DNA of 32,226 nucleotides from NCBI GenBank assembly GCA_900315455.1, contig OMZE01000042.1, forward strand, positions 1 through 32,226, written 5' to 3'. The notes beneath the pieces were generated by a model, which was not told the DNA's origin, searched no databases, and saw only the letters and a list, made by a program, of their open reading frames with translations. Made by a program: the position numbers and the translations under genes. Of the stretch, positions 15,912 to 23,505 are shown one piece after another. Every line of letters starts with the position of its first letter. Position 1 is the first letter of the stretch. The DNA is from an uncultured Prevotellaceae bacterium (GTDB lineage: Bacteria > Bacteroidota > Bacteroidia > Bacteroidales > Bacteroidaceae).

Positions 15912-17330
15912 ATGAGCAAGACAGATATTTCAAGACGTAAATTCCTCAAACTGTTCGGGGCTGGCTCATTGGCTACGGCTGCTGCCGTCTCTGGTTGCCA
16001 GAAATCGGGTGGCAGTTTAGACACCGCCGATGAGTACAAGAATCAGGTGGAGCCCCCCAAGGGGAAGATGACCTTCCGCACCGACCCGCACACCAAGAAA
16101 CAGGTGTCGCTTCTCGGATACGGTATGATGCGCCTGCCCAATCTCCCAGGAGGGAAAGATGGCAAAGAGACCATCGACCAGGAAATGGTGAACAGGTTGG
16201 TGGACTATGCCATTGAGCATGGCGTAAACTACTTCGACACTTCACCAGCCTATTGCCAGGGACATTCGGAGGAATCGACGGGAATAGCCCTTCACCGCCA
16301 TCCCCGCGAGAAGTATTTGGTGGCTACCAAGTTGTCGAATTTCGACCCATCGAACTGGAACCTCCCTTCTTCCAAAGAGATGTACCTCAACTCGATGAAA
16401 GCGCTACAAGTAGACTACATCGACTATTACCTGCTGCATGCCGTAGGCATGGGAGGAATGGAGAATTTCAACGCCAGGTTCGTCAACAACGGTATCATGG
16501 ACTATCTCGTGGCAGAACGTGAAGCAGGGCGTATAAAGAACCTTGGATTCTCGTTTCATGGCGACGTAGAAGCCTTCGACTTCCTGATGACCCAGCACGA
16601 CAAATACAAATGGGACTTCGTGCAGATAGAACTCAATTATCTGGATTGGGATTTTGCCGACGAAATCAATGAAACCAATACCGATGCCAGTTACCTGTAT
16701 GCTGAATTGCAGAAGAGAAATATTCCTGCTGTGGTGATGGAGCCGCTGTTGGGAGGCAGACTGTTCAACATCCCCCAATATCTGATAAAGCGGATGAAGC
16801 AGCGTGACCCAGGGAAGTCGGTGGCATCATGGGCCTTCAGATATGCCGGAACACCAGAGGGAGTGCTCACTGTGCTCAGCGGCATGACCTATATGGAGCA
16901 CTTGAAAGACAACCTGATGTCGTATAGTCCGCTGGAGCCTCTCACTGAGGATGACAACAAATTTCTCTATGATATCGCCAAGGAAATCGTGGGTGTGGCA
17001 ACCATTCCGTGCAACGACTGCAAATACTGCATGCCCTGTCCGTACGGTATCGATATTCCCGGCATCTTCGTACACTACAACAAATGCAAGAACGAGGGTA
17101 CACTTCCCCGTGACCTGATGGACGAGAATTATAAGCGCAACCGCCGCATCTTCCTCATCGGTCTCGACAGGGCGGTTCCGAAAATGCGTCAGGCCAATCA
17201 CTGCATCCAGTGTGGGCAATGCGAGCCCCACTGTCCGCAAAGCATCAAGATTCCGCGAGAATTGCACATGATTGACGAATACGTGGAACGTCTGAAGCAG
17301 GGCAAACCGCTTACAGACGACGAAGAATAG
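15912..17330 (+). CDS. Tat-exported aldo/keto reductase lipoprotein with C-terminal [4Fe-4S] motifs
   Basis: 472 residues. The N-terminus carries a twin-arginine signal (SRRKFLK at 7-13) and a lipobox AVSGC (Cys29), so it should be exported folded and lipid-anchored. An aldo/keto reductase barrel follows with the complete catalytic tetrad: Asp109 and Tyr114 (YFDTSPAYCQG), Lys140 (VATKLSN) and His176 (YLLHAVG). The C-terminal part has C-x2-C-x2-C-x2-C-P from Cys367 (CNDCKYCMPCPYGIDIPG) and CIQCGQCEPHCPQSIKIP, two ferredoxin-type clusters. Typical AKRs use cytoplasmic NADPH; outside the membrane that is not available, so electrons probably come from the polyferredoxin encoded 18 nt upstream. 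The substrate is unknown. A strong terminator follows directly. Confidence 0.9.
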   Translation: MSKTDISRRKFLKLFGAGSLATAAAVSGCQKSGGSLDTADEYKNQVEPPKGKMTFRTDPHTKKQVSLLGYGMMRLPNLPGGKDGKETIDQEMVNRLVDYAIEHGVNYFDTSPAYCQGHSEESTGIALHRHPREKYLVATKLSNFDPSNWNLPSSKEMYLNSMKALQVDYIDYYLLHAVGMGGMENFNARFVNNGIMDYLVAEREAGRIKNLGFSFHGDVEAFDFLMTQHDKYKWDFVQIELNYLDWDFADEINETNTDASYLYAELQKRNIPAVVMEPLLGGRLFNIPQYLIKRMKQRDPGKSVASWAFRYAGTPEGVLTVLSGMTYMEHLKDNLMSYSPLEPLTEDDNKFLYDIAKEIVGVATIPCNDCKYCMPCPYGIDIPGIFVHYNKCKNEGTLPRDLMDENYKRNRRIFLIGLDRAVPKMRQANHCIQCGQCEPHCPQSIKIPRELHMIDEYVERLKQGKPLTDDEE

Positions 17331-17333
17331 GCT

Positions 17334-17367
17334 AAGCCGGGGATTGCCATTATCCCCGGCTTTTTTA
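17334..17367 (+). terminator. Rho-independent terminator after the reductase gene
   Basis: AAGCCGGGGAT (17334-17344) pairs perfectly with ATCCCCGGCTT (17352-17362), 7-nt loop, followed by TTTTTTAT. It closes the polyferredoxin-reductase operon and separates it from buk. Confidence 0.93.
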
Positions 17368-17411
17368 TGAGCAGATTTTTCAATTCGCAGAGAAAAATCT
17401 TTCCCGATTTG

Positions 17412-17442
17412 TTTGCAGAATAAAAATAAAATTATATTTTTG
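17412..17442 (+). promoter_or_regulatory. Promoter of buk
   Basis: TTTG (17412-17415) and TATTTTTG (17435-17442) are 19 nt apart. The start site would be near 17449, leaving a leader of about 57 nt that contains the palindrome 17460-17475. Confidence 0.8.
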
Positions 17443-17459
17443 CAATAAATATCCGAAAA

Positions 17460-17475
17460 GGCATGATATCATGCC
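17460..17475. promoter_or_regulatory. Perfect 16-bp palindrome in the buk leader
   Basis: GGCATGATATCATGCC is a perfect inverted repeat just after the predicted start site of buk and 30 nt ahead of its ATG. Its position fits an operator or a short leader hairpin; which of these is inferred, not shown. Confidence 0.5.
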
Positions 17476-17505
17476 CAAACATCGTTAGCCCAATACAATA
17501 ACACT

Positions 17506-18567
17506 ATGAAAATACTTGCTATCAACCCAGGAATGATTTCGACAAAAGTCGGAGTATTCATCGACGAAGAAATTGTGATGCATGCCTGCATCAACCATCC
17601 TTTTGAGGAATTGTGCCAATACCCGTTTATCATGGATGAATTCGATTACCGTAAGGAGAAACTCATTGAGGAATTGAAGCGCCAGGGTTTTGACATGGAT
17701 TTCGATGTCGTGGTAGGGCGCGGAGGGCTTGTCAAGCCCATCGAAAGCGGTGTATATGAGTTGAATGAGAAAGTGATAGAGGACACCATGCACCCCCGTC
17801 TGCATCACGCGTGCAACCTCGGTTCGCTGATAGCCTTGAGCATCGCGAAGGAGATTCCCGGGTGCAGGGCTTTCACGGTAGACCCAGGTGTGGTAGACGA
17901 ACTGGAGGATGTGGCCAGGATTTCTGGAATGCCCGAAATACCCCACCAGACCATCTGGCATGCCCTGAACCAGCGCGAGATAGCCAAGCGATACTGTCGC
18001 GAGCATGGCGTGAAATATGAAGAACAAGACTTGATAGTATGCCACCTCGGCAGTGGCATCTCCTTTGCCATGCACCACAATGGCCGTGCCATAGCATGTA
18101 GTGACGCCCTTAGCGGAGACGGTCCGTTTAGTCCATCCCGCGCCGGCACCCTGCCATCTGTGCAACTCATCAAACTCTGCTACAGTGGCCAGTACAATGA
18201 GAAGGAAATGCTCCGCAAGGTCAACGGGCACAGCGGACTTACGGCACACCTCGGCACCAATGATGTGCGTGAGGTGGAGAAACGCATCGCTGCCGGTGAC
18301 GAGCACGCCCGCCTGATTCTCGATGCGATGATATACCAAGTGGCCCGATACCTGGCATCACTCGCTCCGGTGACCTACGGCCATGTGGATGCCGTGATAC
18401 TCACGGGTGCCATGTCGCAGAGCAAATACGTGACCGAAGGGCTCATCAAGCGGTTGGAATATCTTGCTCCTGTGTTTGTGTATCCAGGAGAGGATGAACT
18501 GACAGCACTGGCGCACAATGTGTATCGTGCACTCACCGGTCAACAGGAAATAAAGGTTTACGAATAA
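17506..18567 (+). CDS. buk: Butyrate (branched-chain fatty acid) kinase
   Basis: 353 residues, matching the ~355 of butyrate kinases in the acetokinase/ASKHA superfamily. It makes butyrate or a branched acid plus ATP from the acyl phosphate and ADP. Family motifs: GRGGLVKPIESGVYELN, TVDPGVVDEL, HLGSGISFAMHHNGRAIACSD, GDGPFSPSRAGTLP, and DAVILTGAMS near the C-terminus. The N-terminal phosphate loop reads AINPGMISTKVGVF, where most relatives have NPGSTSTK, so two hydroxyl residues are replaced by Met-Ile. Ptb is encoded 11 kb away (6245-5337), not next to it. It has its own promoter and converges without any gap on the next gene. Confidence 0.93.
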   Translation: MKILAINPGMISTKVGVFIDEEIVMHACINHPFEELCQYPFIMDEFDYRKEKLIEELKRQGFDMDFDVVVGRGGLVKPIESGVYELNEKVIEDTMHPRLHHACNLGSLIALSIAKEIPGCRAFTVDPGVVDELEDVARISGMPEIPHQTIWHALNQREIAKRYCREHGVKYEEQDLIVCHLGSGISFAMHHNGRAIACSDALSGDGPFSPSRAGTLPSVQLIKLCYSGQYNEKEMLRKVNGHSGLTAHLGTNDVREVEKRIAAGDEHARLILDAMIYQVARYLASLAPVTYGHVDAVILTGAMSQSKYVTEGLIKRLEYLAPVFVYPGEDELTALAHNVYRALTGQQEIKVYE

Positions 18568-19014
18568 TTACCAACCTTGCGGCTCATACTTGATGACGAA
18601 GCCATATACATAATGGGGGTCGTCTTGCACGGGAGAAGTATAGAGCGCATAGGGTTCCTTGATGAACTTGCGGTTAGGCCCCATGCCGCCAACGGGTTTG
18701 TAGCCACACATTCTGGCAGCACCTTCCACTTCGCGGGGAGACGGGGCTGTGGAGAAGAGGAATTTCATGTAGTCCACATGGTCGCCAACAATGACCAGCA
18801 TCGCGTCGGTTTTCGTTTTCTTGGAGGTATAAAAGATGGTGTCGTCTTTTCGTGTGACTTTCTTGAACCCTTCCTGCTTCATCACTTTATGGGCGACTTT
18901 GACATCCATGCGCAAGACGTAGTCGGCGATGTGGAGACAGGAGTTCATTTCTTGGGCTTGTGATGTCAGGCAGAGCATCAGGGTTGCCAATAGAGTGAAG
19001 AGTGTTTTTTTCAT
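18568..19014 (-). CDS. Small secreted protein, function unknown
   Basis: 148 residues from the ATG at 19014, which gives a signal peptide MKKTLFTLLATLMLCLTSQAQ; the frame is open 28 codons further upstream, but the -7 box 19045-19052 lies in that part. The mature region has KVAHKVMKQEGFKKVTRKDD and a C-terminal KYEPQGW; no named family is recognised. Its TAA (minus strand) directly abuts the TAA of buk, so there is no space for a terminator between the two convergent genes. Confidence 0.7.
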   Translation of the reverse strand: MKKTLFTLLATLMLCLTSQAQEMNSCLHIADYVLRMDVKVAHKVMKQEGFKKVTRKDDTIFYTSKKTKTDAMLVIVGDHVDYMKFLFSTAPSPREVEGAARMCGYKPVGGMGPNRKFIKEPYALYTSPVQDDPHYVYGFVIKYEPQGW

Positions 19015-19044
19015 TATAAAGGATAGATTTTGGTTCATAATATG

Positions 19045-19052
19045 CAAAAATA
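19045..19052 (-). promoter_or_regulatory. -7 box of the small secreted protein gene
   Basis: On the minus strand TATTTTTG, 30 nt ahead of the ATG at 19014. No clear TTTG at the -33 distance. Confidence 0.5.
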
Positions 19053-19104
19053 GTGATTTTATTTTGAAAGACGTGATTTTGTACTTGCTATTTAACAAAA
19101 GCCA

Positions 19105-20163
19105 TCATTTCATCTCTTCTGCGGCTTCTTTGAATGCGTCCATGATGACGGTAGGGCGGTGGTTCTGGAATGCACCGAGAGGGTAGGGGCCTTCCAGTTC
19201 GGGTGCCCAATAGAATACGCCATGGCAATGACCGCCGCATTGTTGGCGGGCAGCCATGATGATGTCTTTCATGATTTTTTTCCCTTCGACCGGATGTTTC
19301 ACTTCCGTTCCCGTTTCTACCACCATCGACTCCACGCCATATTTCTCATAGAGATGGATGATGTTGCGAGTGAAATCCCTGATGGTGCCCTCGACACTGC
19401 TCTCCAGTTTGGCTTCCTTATCCCAATAAGGATAAACACTGATGCCTATCATGTCGAAACTGGCGCCATACTTCTTCAGTCCGTCGAAGATAAAGTCATA
19501 CCGTTTCTGGTCGCATCCGCCATCCAGGTGCACGATGACGGTAGCATCAGGATAGACGCTTTTCACTGCTTCGTAGCCTGCTTGGGTGAGACCGGCATAT
19601 TGCTGCATATTGTCCTCGGCACGCCCCACCGGCCAGAGGAAGCCATGGGTTGTCTCATTGCCCACCTGCACCCATTTCACGTCGATGTGATGGTCTTTGA
19701 GAAGTTGCAAGACATCCGTGGTGTGCCAACGGAGCATCATGCGCATTTCGTCGTAACTCATATACTGCCATGCGGCGGGGATATGCTGCTTGCCAGGGTC
19801 TGCCCACCAGTCGCTGTAATGGAAGTCGATCATCACGGCCATGCCATAATACTTGGCGCGCTTGGCCATCTCCAAGACGTCTTCTTTTCCACAGAAGCCT
19901 CCTCTGGGGTTCACCCATACACGCAGGCGGACGGCATTCATGCCATATTCCTTCATCAGAGCCGTGTTTTCACGTATCTCTCCTGCACGGTTATACAATC
20001 GTTGTCCTCTCGCCTCCATCTCTGTAGTGCCGCTGATGTCGGCTCCCAACCAGAAAACCGAGGAGTTTTTTGCCTGGACGAGTAATCCAACCAAAAAGTA
20101 TAAAGCAGTGACAATCAACTTGTTGATAGAGCGAATGTTATTGTGTATTCTTGCGATATCCAT
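19105..20163 (-). CDS. Secreted arabinogalactan endo-beta-1,4-galactanase (GH53)
   Basis: 352 residues, a typical single-domain GH53 length. It cuts beta-1,4-galactan side chains of pectic arabinogalactan type I. Family motifs in order: WLGADISGTTEME, MNAVRLRVWVNPRGG, VMIDFHYSDWWADPGKQ, KWVQVGNETTHG with acid/base Glu170, DMIGISVYPYW, and SMVVETG with nucleophile Glu283. The end reads GVFYWAPE then an HRPTVIMDAF stretch. The N-terminus (residues 1-32) has a Lys/Arg-containing region followed by a hydrophobic stretch LIVTALYFLVGLLVQA, so export is likely. No SusC/SusD partner or further galactan genes flank it. It lies 90 nt upstream of the small secreted protein gene on the same strand. Confidence 0.94.
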   Translation of the reverse strand: MDIARIHNNIRSINKLIVTALYFLVGLLVQAKNSSVFWLGADISGTTEMEARGQRLYNRAGEIRENTALMKEYGMNAVRLRVWVNPRGGFCGKEDVLEMAKRAKYYGMAVMIDFHYSDWWADPGKQHIPAAWQYMSYDEMRMMLRWHTTDVLQLLKDHHIDVKWVQVGNETTHGFLWPVGRAEDNMQQYAGLTQAGYEAVKSVYPDATVIVHLDGGCDQKRYDFIFDGLKKYGASFDMIGISVYPYWDKEAKLESSVEGTIRDFTRNIIHLYEKYGVESMVVETGTEVKHPVEGKKIMKDIIMAARQQCGGHCHGVFYWAPELEGPYPLGAFQNHRPTVIMDAFKEAAEEMK

Positions 20164-20190
20164 ATCTGTTGTTTATGAAAGTAGTTTTTG

Positions 20191-20198
20191 CAAAGATA
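20191..20198 (-). promoter_or_regulatory. -7 box of the GH53 gene
   Basis: On the minus strand TATCTTTG, 27 nt ahead of the ATG at 20163. No TTTG found at the expected -33 distance. Confidence 0.5.
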
Positions 20199-20366
20199 AT
20201 ACTATTTCTTTAAAAAACCATCCTTGTGGATATGTATTTTACTCGTGCATAGCAGTTTATCCGTCAAGATGATCTTGAATTAGTTCATGCTCATGTCCTT
20301 ATCATCAAAAATCGTTAAACGAAATACGGCATCATCATAAATTGTATAATCTTTGTTAATCATTCA

Positions 20367-20396
20367 TTGGTTTTTCGATGAATCTTTCTATTTTTG
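20367..20396 (+). promoter_or_regulatory. Promoter of the TPR protein gene
   Basis: TTG (20367-20369) and TATTTTTG (20389-20396) are 19 nt apart. The -7 box overlaps an upstream in-frame ATG (20378), which supports the start at 20411. Confidence 0.6.
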
Positions 20397-20410
20397 AAAA
20401 AAATAAAATT

Positions 20411-21607
20411 ATGACACTGAAGACTAAGATTATTATTGTCATTATCATGGCGTTCACATCATGGACCACGGTCTCTGCCCAATATGAAACAGACGTACCT
20501 CCAGACATGATGAACATGGAATATGCAGAGAAAGCGGATTCCATGGGCAAAGCCATACTTGTGAACAAAGGCAGTTATGCTACTGCCATTGAATTATTCA
20601 AGCGTAGTAGCACTATTTACAAGCACTTCAATGGCGAGACCGACGAGTCGTATCTTACCGCAATGGCTTTGTTGGCCAAGTGCTATATGCGCAATGACCA
20701 AATTCAAGACGCCATCTCCGTAACATGCATTTTATGTGGTATTTACGAAAGAAATGGATTGGACAGGGAGCAATATGCCGTTATAAAAGACAACCTGTCG
20801 GTGTACTATGCTATTGCTGATGAGGGTGAAAAGGCATTGGAAGCCAGCAAGATAGCCCTCAGCGAGTATGAAAAGACAGGCAAAATGGATTTCGATTATG
20901 CATCGATTCTCATCCATGCAGCAGAAGTGGAGGCTCGTTTGGAAAATTTCCCAGAGGCCATACGCTATCAACTCCGTGCTTTGGACATTATTCATCAATT
21001 AAAGGGAGTAGGTTCAGAAACCTATATCAACGAATTAAAATACTTGCAACAGTATTATGAAGGAGCGGGAGACGCAGCCAAGATGCAGAAGACCCAGGAA
21101 ACGATAGAAGCATTGGAAAAACCAGGTGGAGGTGTGCGCCAGGCCGAAGAACTACAATCGACAGAGGCTTGTACCTATCACCGTGGTGATGCTTACTGGT
21201 GTGCCGAATACTATCTTACCCATAAACTGTCTGCCTCAAACGCCTGGGAAGCGGGTCAGTATGCCATGGCATGGTGTATCAGCACCGATGAACTCAGCCT
21301 TGAGATTGACGACCGCCACATCAAATGCATCGGTGACTGTCCCACAGAGTTGACTGCCTATTTTTGTGCATGCCTGATGATTGGACAAGCCAATGAGGTA
21401 AGCAAACTGACACGGGAAATGGAGCGGATGGCCATGAGGCTCGTCGTGCGCCATTACAGTTTCAATGAAGACATTATCATCAAGAAGTCGCCAGAGGTGG
21501 ACAAGTTGCTGGAGTATTACAAGAATGACACATTGGATGAAAAATTGCTTGAACTCATACCCGATGTTGCTGACAACGAGGCGACACCAGAAAATACAGG
21601 AGAATAG
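20411..21607 (+). CDS. Secreted TPR-repeat protein, function unknown
   Basis: 398 residues from the ATG at 20411, which gives a signal peptide MTLKTKIIIVIIMAFTSW through VSAQ. The mature N-terminal two thirds are helical repeats of TPR type (for example NKGSYATAIELFKRSSTIYK, ESYLTAMALLAKCYMRNDQ, EGEKALEASKIALSEYEK, ENFPEAIRYQLRALDIIHQ), expected to bind a protein partner. The last ~150 residues, after a Gly-Gly-Gly hinge, are rich in Cys and aromatic residues (ACTYHRGDAYWCAEYYLTH, IKCIGDCPTELTAYFCACL), unlike the repeats and not recognised. It leads a probable operon: the next gene starts 4 nt after its stop and the GH26 gene follows. Its role, for example as a partner of secreted enzymes, is unproven. 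Confidence 0.75.
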   Translation: MTLKTKIIIVIIMAFTSWTTVSAQYETDVPPDMMNMEYAEKADSMGKAILVNKGSYATAIELFKRSSTIYKHFNGETDESYLTAMALLAKCYMRNDQIQDAISVTCILCGIYERNGLDREQYAVIKDNLSVYYAIADEGEKALEASKIALSEYEKTGKMDFDYASILIHAAEVEARLENFPEAIRYQLRALDIIHQLKGVGSETYINELKYLQQYYEGAGDAAKMQKTQETIEALEKPGGGVRQAEELQSTEACTYHRGDAYWCAEYYLTHKLSASNAWEAGQYAMAWCISTDELSLEIDDRHIKCIGDCPTELTAYFCACLMIGQANEVSKLTREMERMAMRLVVRHYSFNEDIIIKKSPEVDKLLEYYKNDTLDEKLLELIPDVADNEATPENTGE

Positions 21608-21611
21608 TGAG

Positions 21612-21902
21612 ATGAAGAATAACAAATACAGAAGATGGTTGATGTGGGTGGCATGTATGGTCTTCACCATCAGCATCAGCGCAGTGCCTGCCAAACCAGG
21701 TATGTGGCGCACCCTGCAGTTGAAACACGGTAAGGAAGTGAGAGCCCAACTTGTGGGTGATGAATGGTTTCATTTCTATGCCGACTCCTTGGGCAATGCC
21801 TATGTGGAGAAAAAGAACAACATTTACAAAAAGGTGAGCAAGAGGAAATTGGAGAAAATGCGCAAGAAAAGCCAGGAACGCAGGATGCGCCGGCAACGCT
21901 GA
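21612..21902 (+). CDS. Short secreted protein resembling the N-terminal domain of large M6-type/cell-surface proteases
   Basis: 96 residues. A signal peptide (WLMWVACMVFTISISAVPA) is followed by AKPGMWRTLQLKHGKEVRA, QLVGDEWFHFYADSLGNAY and a Lys/Arg-rich helix (KRKLEKMRKKSQERRMRRQR). This order (VPAKPG, short beta-hairpin, GDE-x-x-H-x-Y, basic helix) recalls the start of secreted M6-like peptidases of Prevotella and Porphyromonas, but here the gene stops where the catalytic domain should begin. It may be a stand-alone domain or a truncated protease gene. Nothing downstream in any frame restores a protease; the GH26 gene begins 32 nt later. The gene is 4 nt after the TPR gene. Confidence 0.6.
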   Translation: MKNNKYRRWLMWVACMVFTISISAVPAKPGMWRTLQLKHGKEVRAQLVGDEWFHFYADSLGNAYVEKKNNIYKKVSKRKLEKMRKKSQERRMRRQR

Positions 21903-21905
21903 CCG

Positions 21906-21913
21906 TATCTTTG
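21906..21913 (+). promoter_or_regulatory. -7 box ahead of the GH26 gene
   Basis: TATCTTTG, 22 nt ahead of the ATG at 21935 and directly after the stop of the preceding gene. There is no TTTG at -33, so this may be an additional internal promoter of the operon. Confidence 0.45.
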
Positions 21914-21934
21914 CCGAAAACAAACTACTATACA

Positions 21935-23500
21935 ATGCAAAAAATTCTATTATTTCTCATTGTTATGCTCTGCGGCATACAGTTGTCTTTTGCGCAGGAT
22001 GATACAAGACTGGAAGCCGAGGATGCCATCTATGCCAACTGCACTCTCGTAAGAGATAGCAAATACTCTGGCGGAAAGGCCCTTGAACTGACGGATGAAA
22101 ACGCCATCATAAGTTTTACATATCACGCTTCGGAGTCGGGGAAATATACGCTCCATCTCGGTTACGACGCACTTTATGGCCCTAAGGTGGTCAATGTAAC
22201 CGTCAATGGGAACAACTTTTCCTTCCAAACGGGCAATGGTATGGAAGAAGCAGAAGTGGGTGCTTTCATCATGAATCAAGGTACGAATACCATCGTGATT
22301 ACACCCAGTTGGACCTGGTTCCGGATAGATTACATCCGTATAGTCCGAGGGGGCAGCACCTTGGAATTCGACATCGCTGACCATCCTGTTGACACCCAGG
22401 CATCTGATGCTGCCAAAACATTATACACATTTCTCTATGAGAATTTTGGAAAGAAGACCATTTCGGGCATCATGACAGGAGACATGACGTCAGCAAACGG
22501 GAATGTCACCCAACATGCCGACGTGCAGGCCGTCTATAAGGCTTCAGGGAAATACCCCGCCCTTATTGGCTTCGACTTCATGAATGCCACCGGGAAGAGT
22601 GAGGACAATTATTGGAACAAGGAATATACGGCAGCATCCATTCAATTGGCTGAAGACACCTACCGTCGCGGAGGACTGCCCGCCTTCACATGGCACTGGC
22701 GCGACCCCAGCCGCCAAACGGATGCTTTCTATACCTCCGACTGCAATATGAGGATTACGGATGCCATGAATGCCGACGGCAGTTGGAACACATCATCGGC
22801 ACTGTATGCCAACATCATTAAAGACATCGACACCGTGGCCGACTACTTCCTCGGCCTTCAGGACAAGGGCTACGCCTGTCTATTCCGTCCTCTCCATGAG
22901 GCAAGCGGAGGATGGTTCTGGTGGGGACGCGAGGGGGCTGCACCATTCGTCAAACTATACCATCTGGTTTTTGAGGAGATGGTGAACGTCAAGGGGGTGC
23001 ACAATGTCATCTGGATTTGGAATGCAGGTGAGAACGACGGCGACTGGAATCCCGGCGACACCTACTATGATGTTGTCTCCGCCGATATCTACAACAACGA
23101 TTTCGACTATTCGAGCAACTACGTGACGTTTGACAAACTCAAGGCGCTCACCAACGGCAAGAAAATCATCGCCTTGTCTGAAAATGGCCCAATCCCTGAC
23201 ATTGACAGGGAATTTGAGGAGGAAGCCGTCTGGTCGTGGTGGATGCCCTGGTATCAGACGTGGAACGGAAGGTTTGTCGACAAGACCAGCGCTGCGGAAT
23301 GGACAAAATGCATGAACGACAGCCGAGTTATCACCCTTGAGGACCTCTCTGCCGGATGGGATGCCTTCACTGCCATCGAGACCCCATGTTATACCAGAAC
23401 TACGCGAGAAGGAATTTACGATCTTCAAGGCCGTCGTCTCTTCAATATTCCATCAAAGGGAATATACATTGAAGACGGCAAGAAAAAGGTCATCAAATAG
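21935..23500 (+). CDS. Secreted beta-mannanase (GH26) with N-terminal carbohydrate-binding module
   Basis: 521 residues from the ATG at 21935, with a signal peptide ending near SFAQ. Residues ~24-145 look like a CBM6/35-type module (RLEAEDAIYAN, WTWFRIDYIRIVRGG). The GH26 domain follows from ~155: GIMTGDMTSA, FDFMNATG, LPAFTWHWRDPS, LFRPLHEASGGWFWWG with acid/base Glu322, HNVIWIWNAG, VVSADIYNND, and IALSENGPIPD with nucleophile Glu416. GH26 enzymes mostly hydrolyse beta-1,4-mannan or mannose-containing glucomannan. The tail GIYDLQGRRLFNIPSKGIYI is the short C-terminal segment found on many Prevotella secreted proteins and resembles type IX secretion sorting ends. It is preceded by the TPR and 96-residue genes and converges on the patatin gene with 5 nt between stops. 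Confidence 0.93.
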   Translation: MQKILLFLIVMLCGIQLSFAQDDTRLEAEDAIYANCTLVRDSKYSGGKALELTDENAIISFTYHASESGKYTLHLGYDALYGPKVVNVTVNGNNFSFQTGNGMEEAEVGAFIMNQGTNTIVITPSWTWFRIDYIRIVRGGSTLEFDIADHPVDTQASDAAKTLYTFLYENFGKKTISGIMTGDMTSANGNVTQHADVQAVYKASGKYPALIGFDFMNATGKSEDNYWNKEYTAASIQLAEDTYRRGGLPAFTWHWRDPSRQTDAFYTSDCNMRITDAMNADGSWNTSSALYANIIKDIDTVADYFLGLQDKGYACLFRPLHEASGGWFWWGREGAAPFVKLYHLVFEEMVNVKGVHNVIWIWNAGENDGDWNPGDTYYDVVSADIYNNDFDYSSNYVTFDKLKALTNGKKIIALSENGPIPDIDREFEEEAVWSWWMPWYQTWNGRFVDKTSAAEWTKCMNDSRVITLEDLSAGWDAFTAIETPCYTRTTREGIYDLQGRRLFNIPSKGIYIEDGKKKVIK

Positions 23501-23505
23501 GTTGC

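Noticed and set aside
17485-18339. A 284-codon open frame on the minus strand
   Set aside because: Antisense to buk, which has clear kinase motifs and a promoter. The translation shows no family features.
19159-20085. A 308-codon open frame on the plus strand
   Set aside because: Antisense to the GH53 gene, which carries both catalytic glutamates in context.
12685-23500. A polysaccharide-utilisation locus
   Set aside because: No SusC/SusD homologue, sensor-regulator or sugar transporter is present between or beside the three CAZyme genes.
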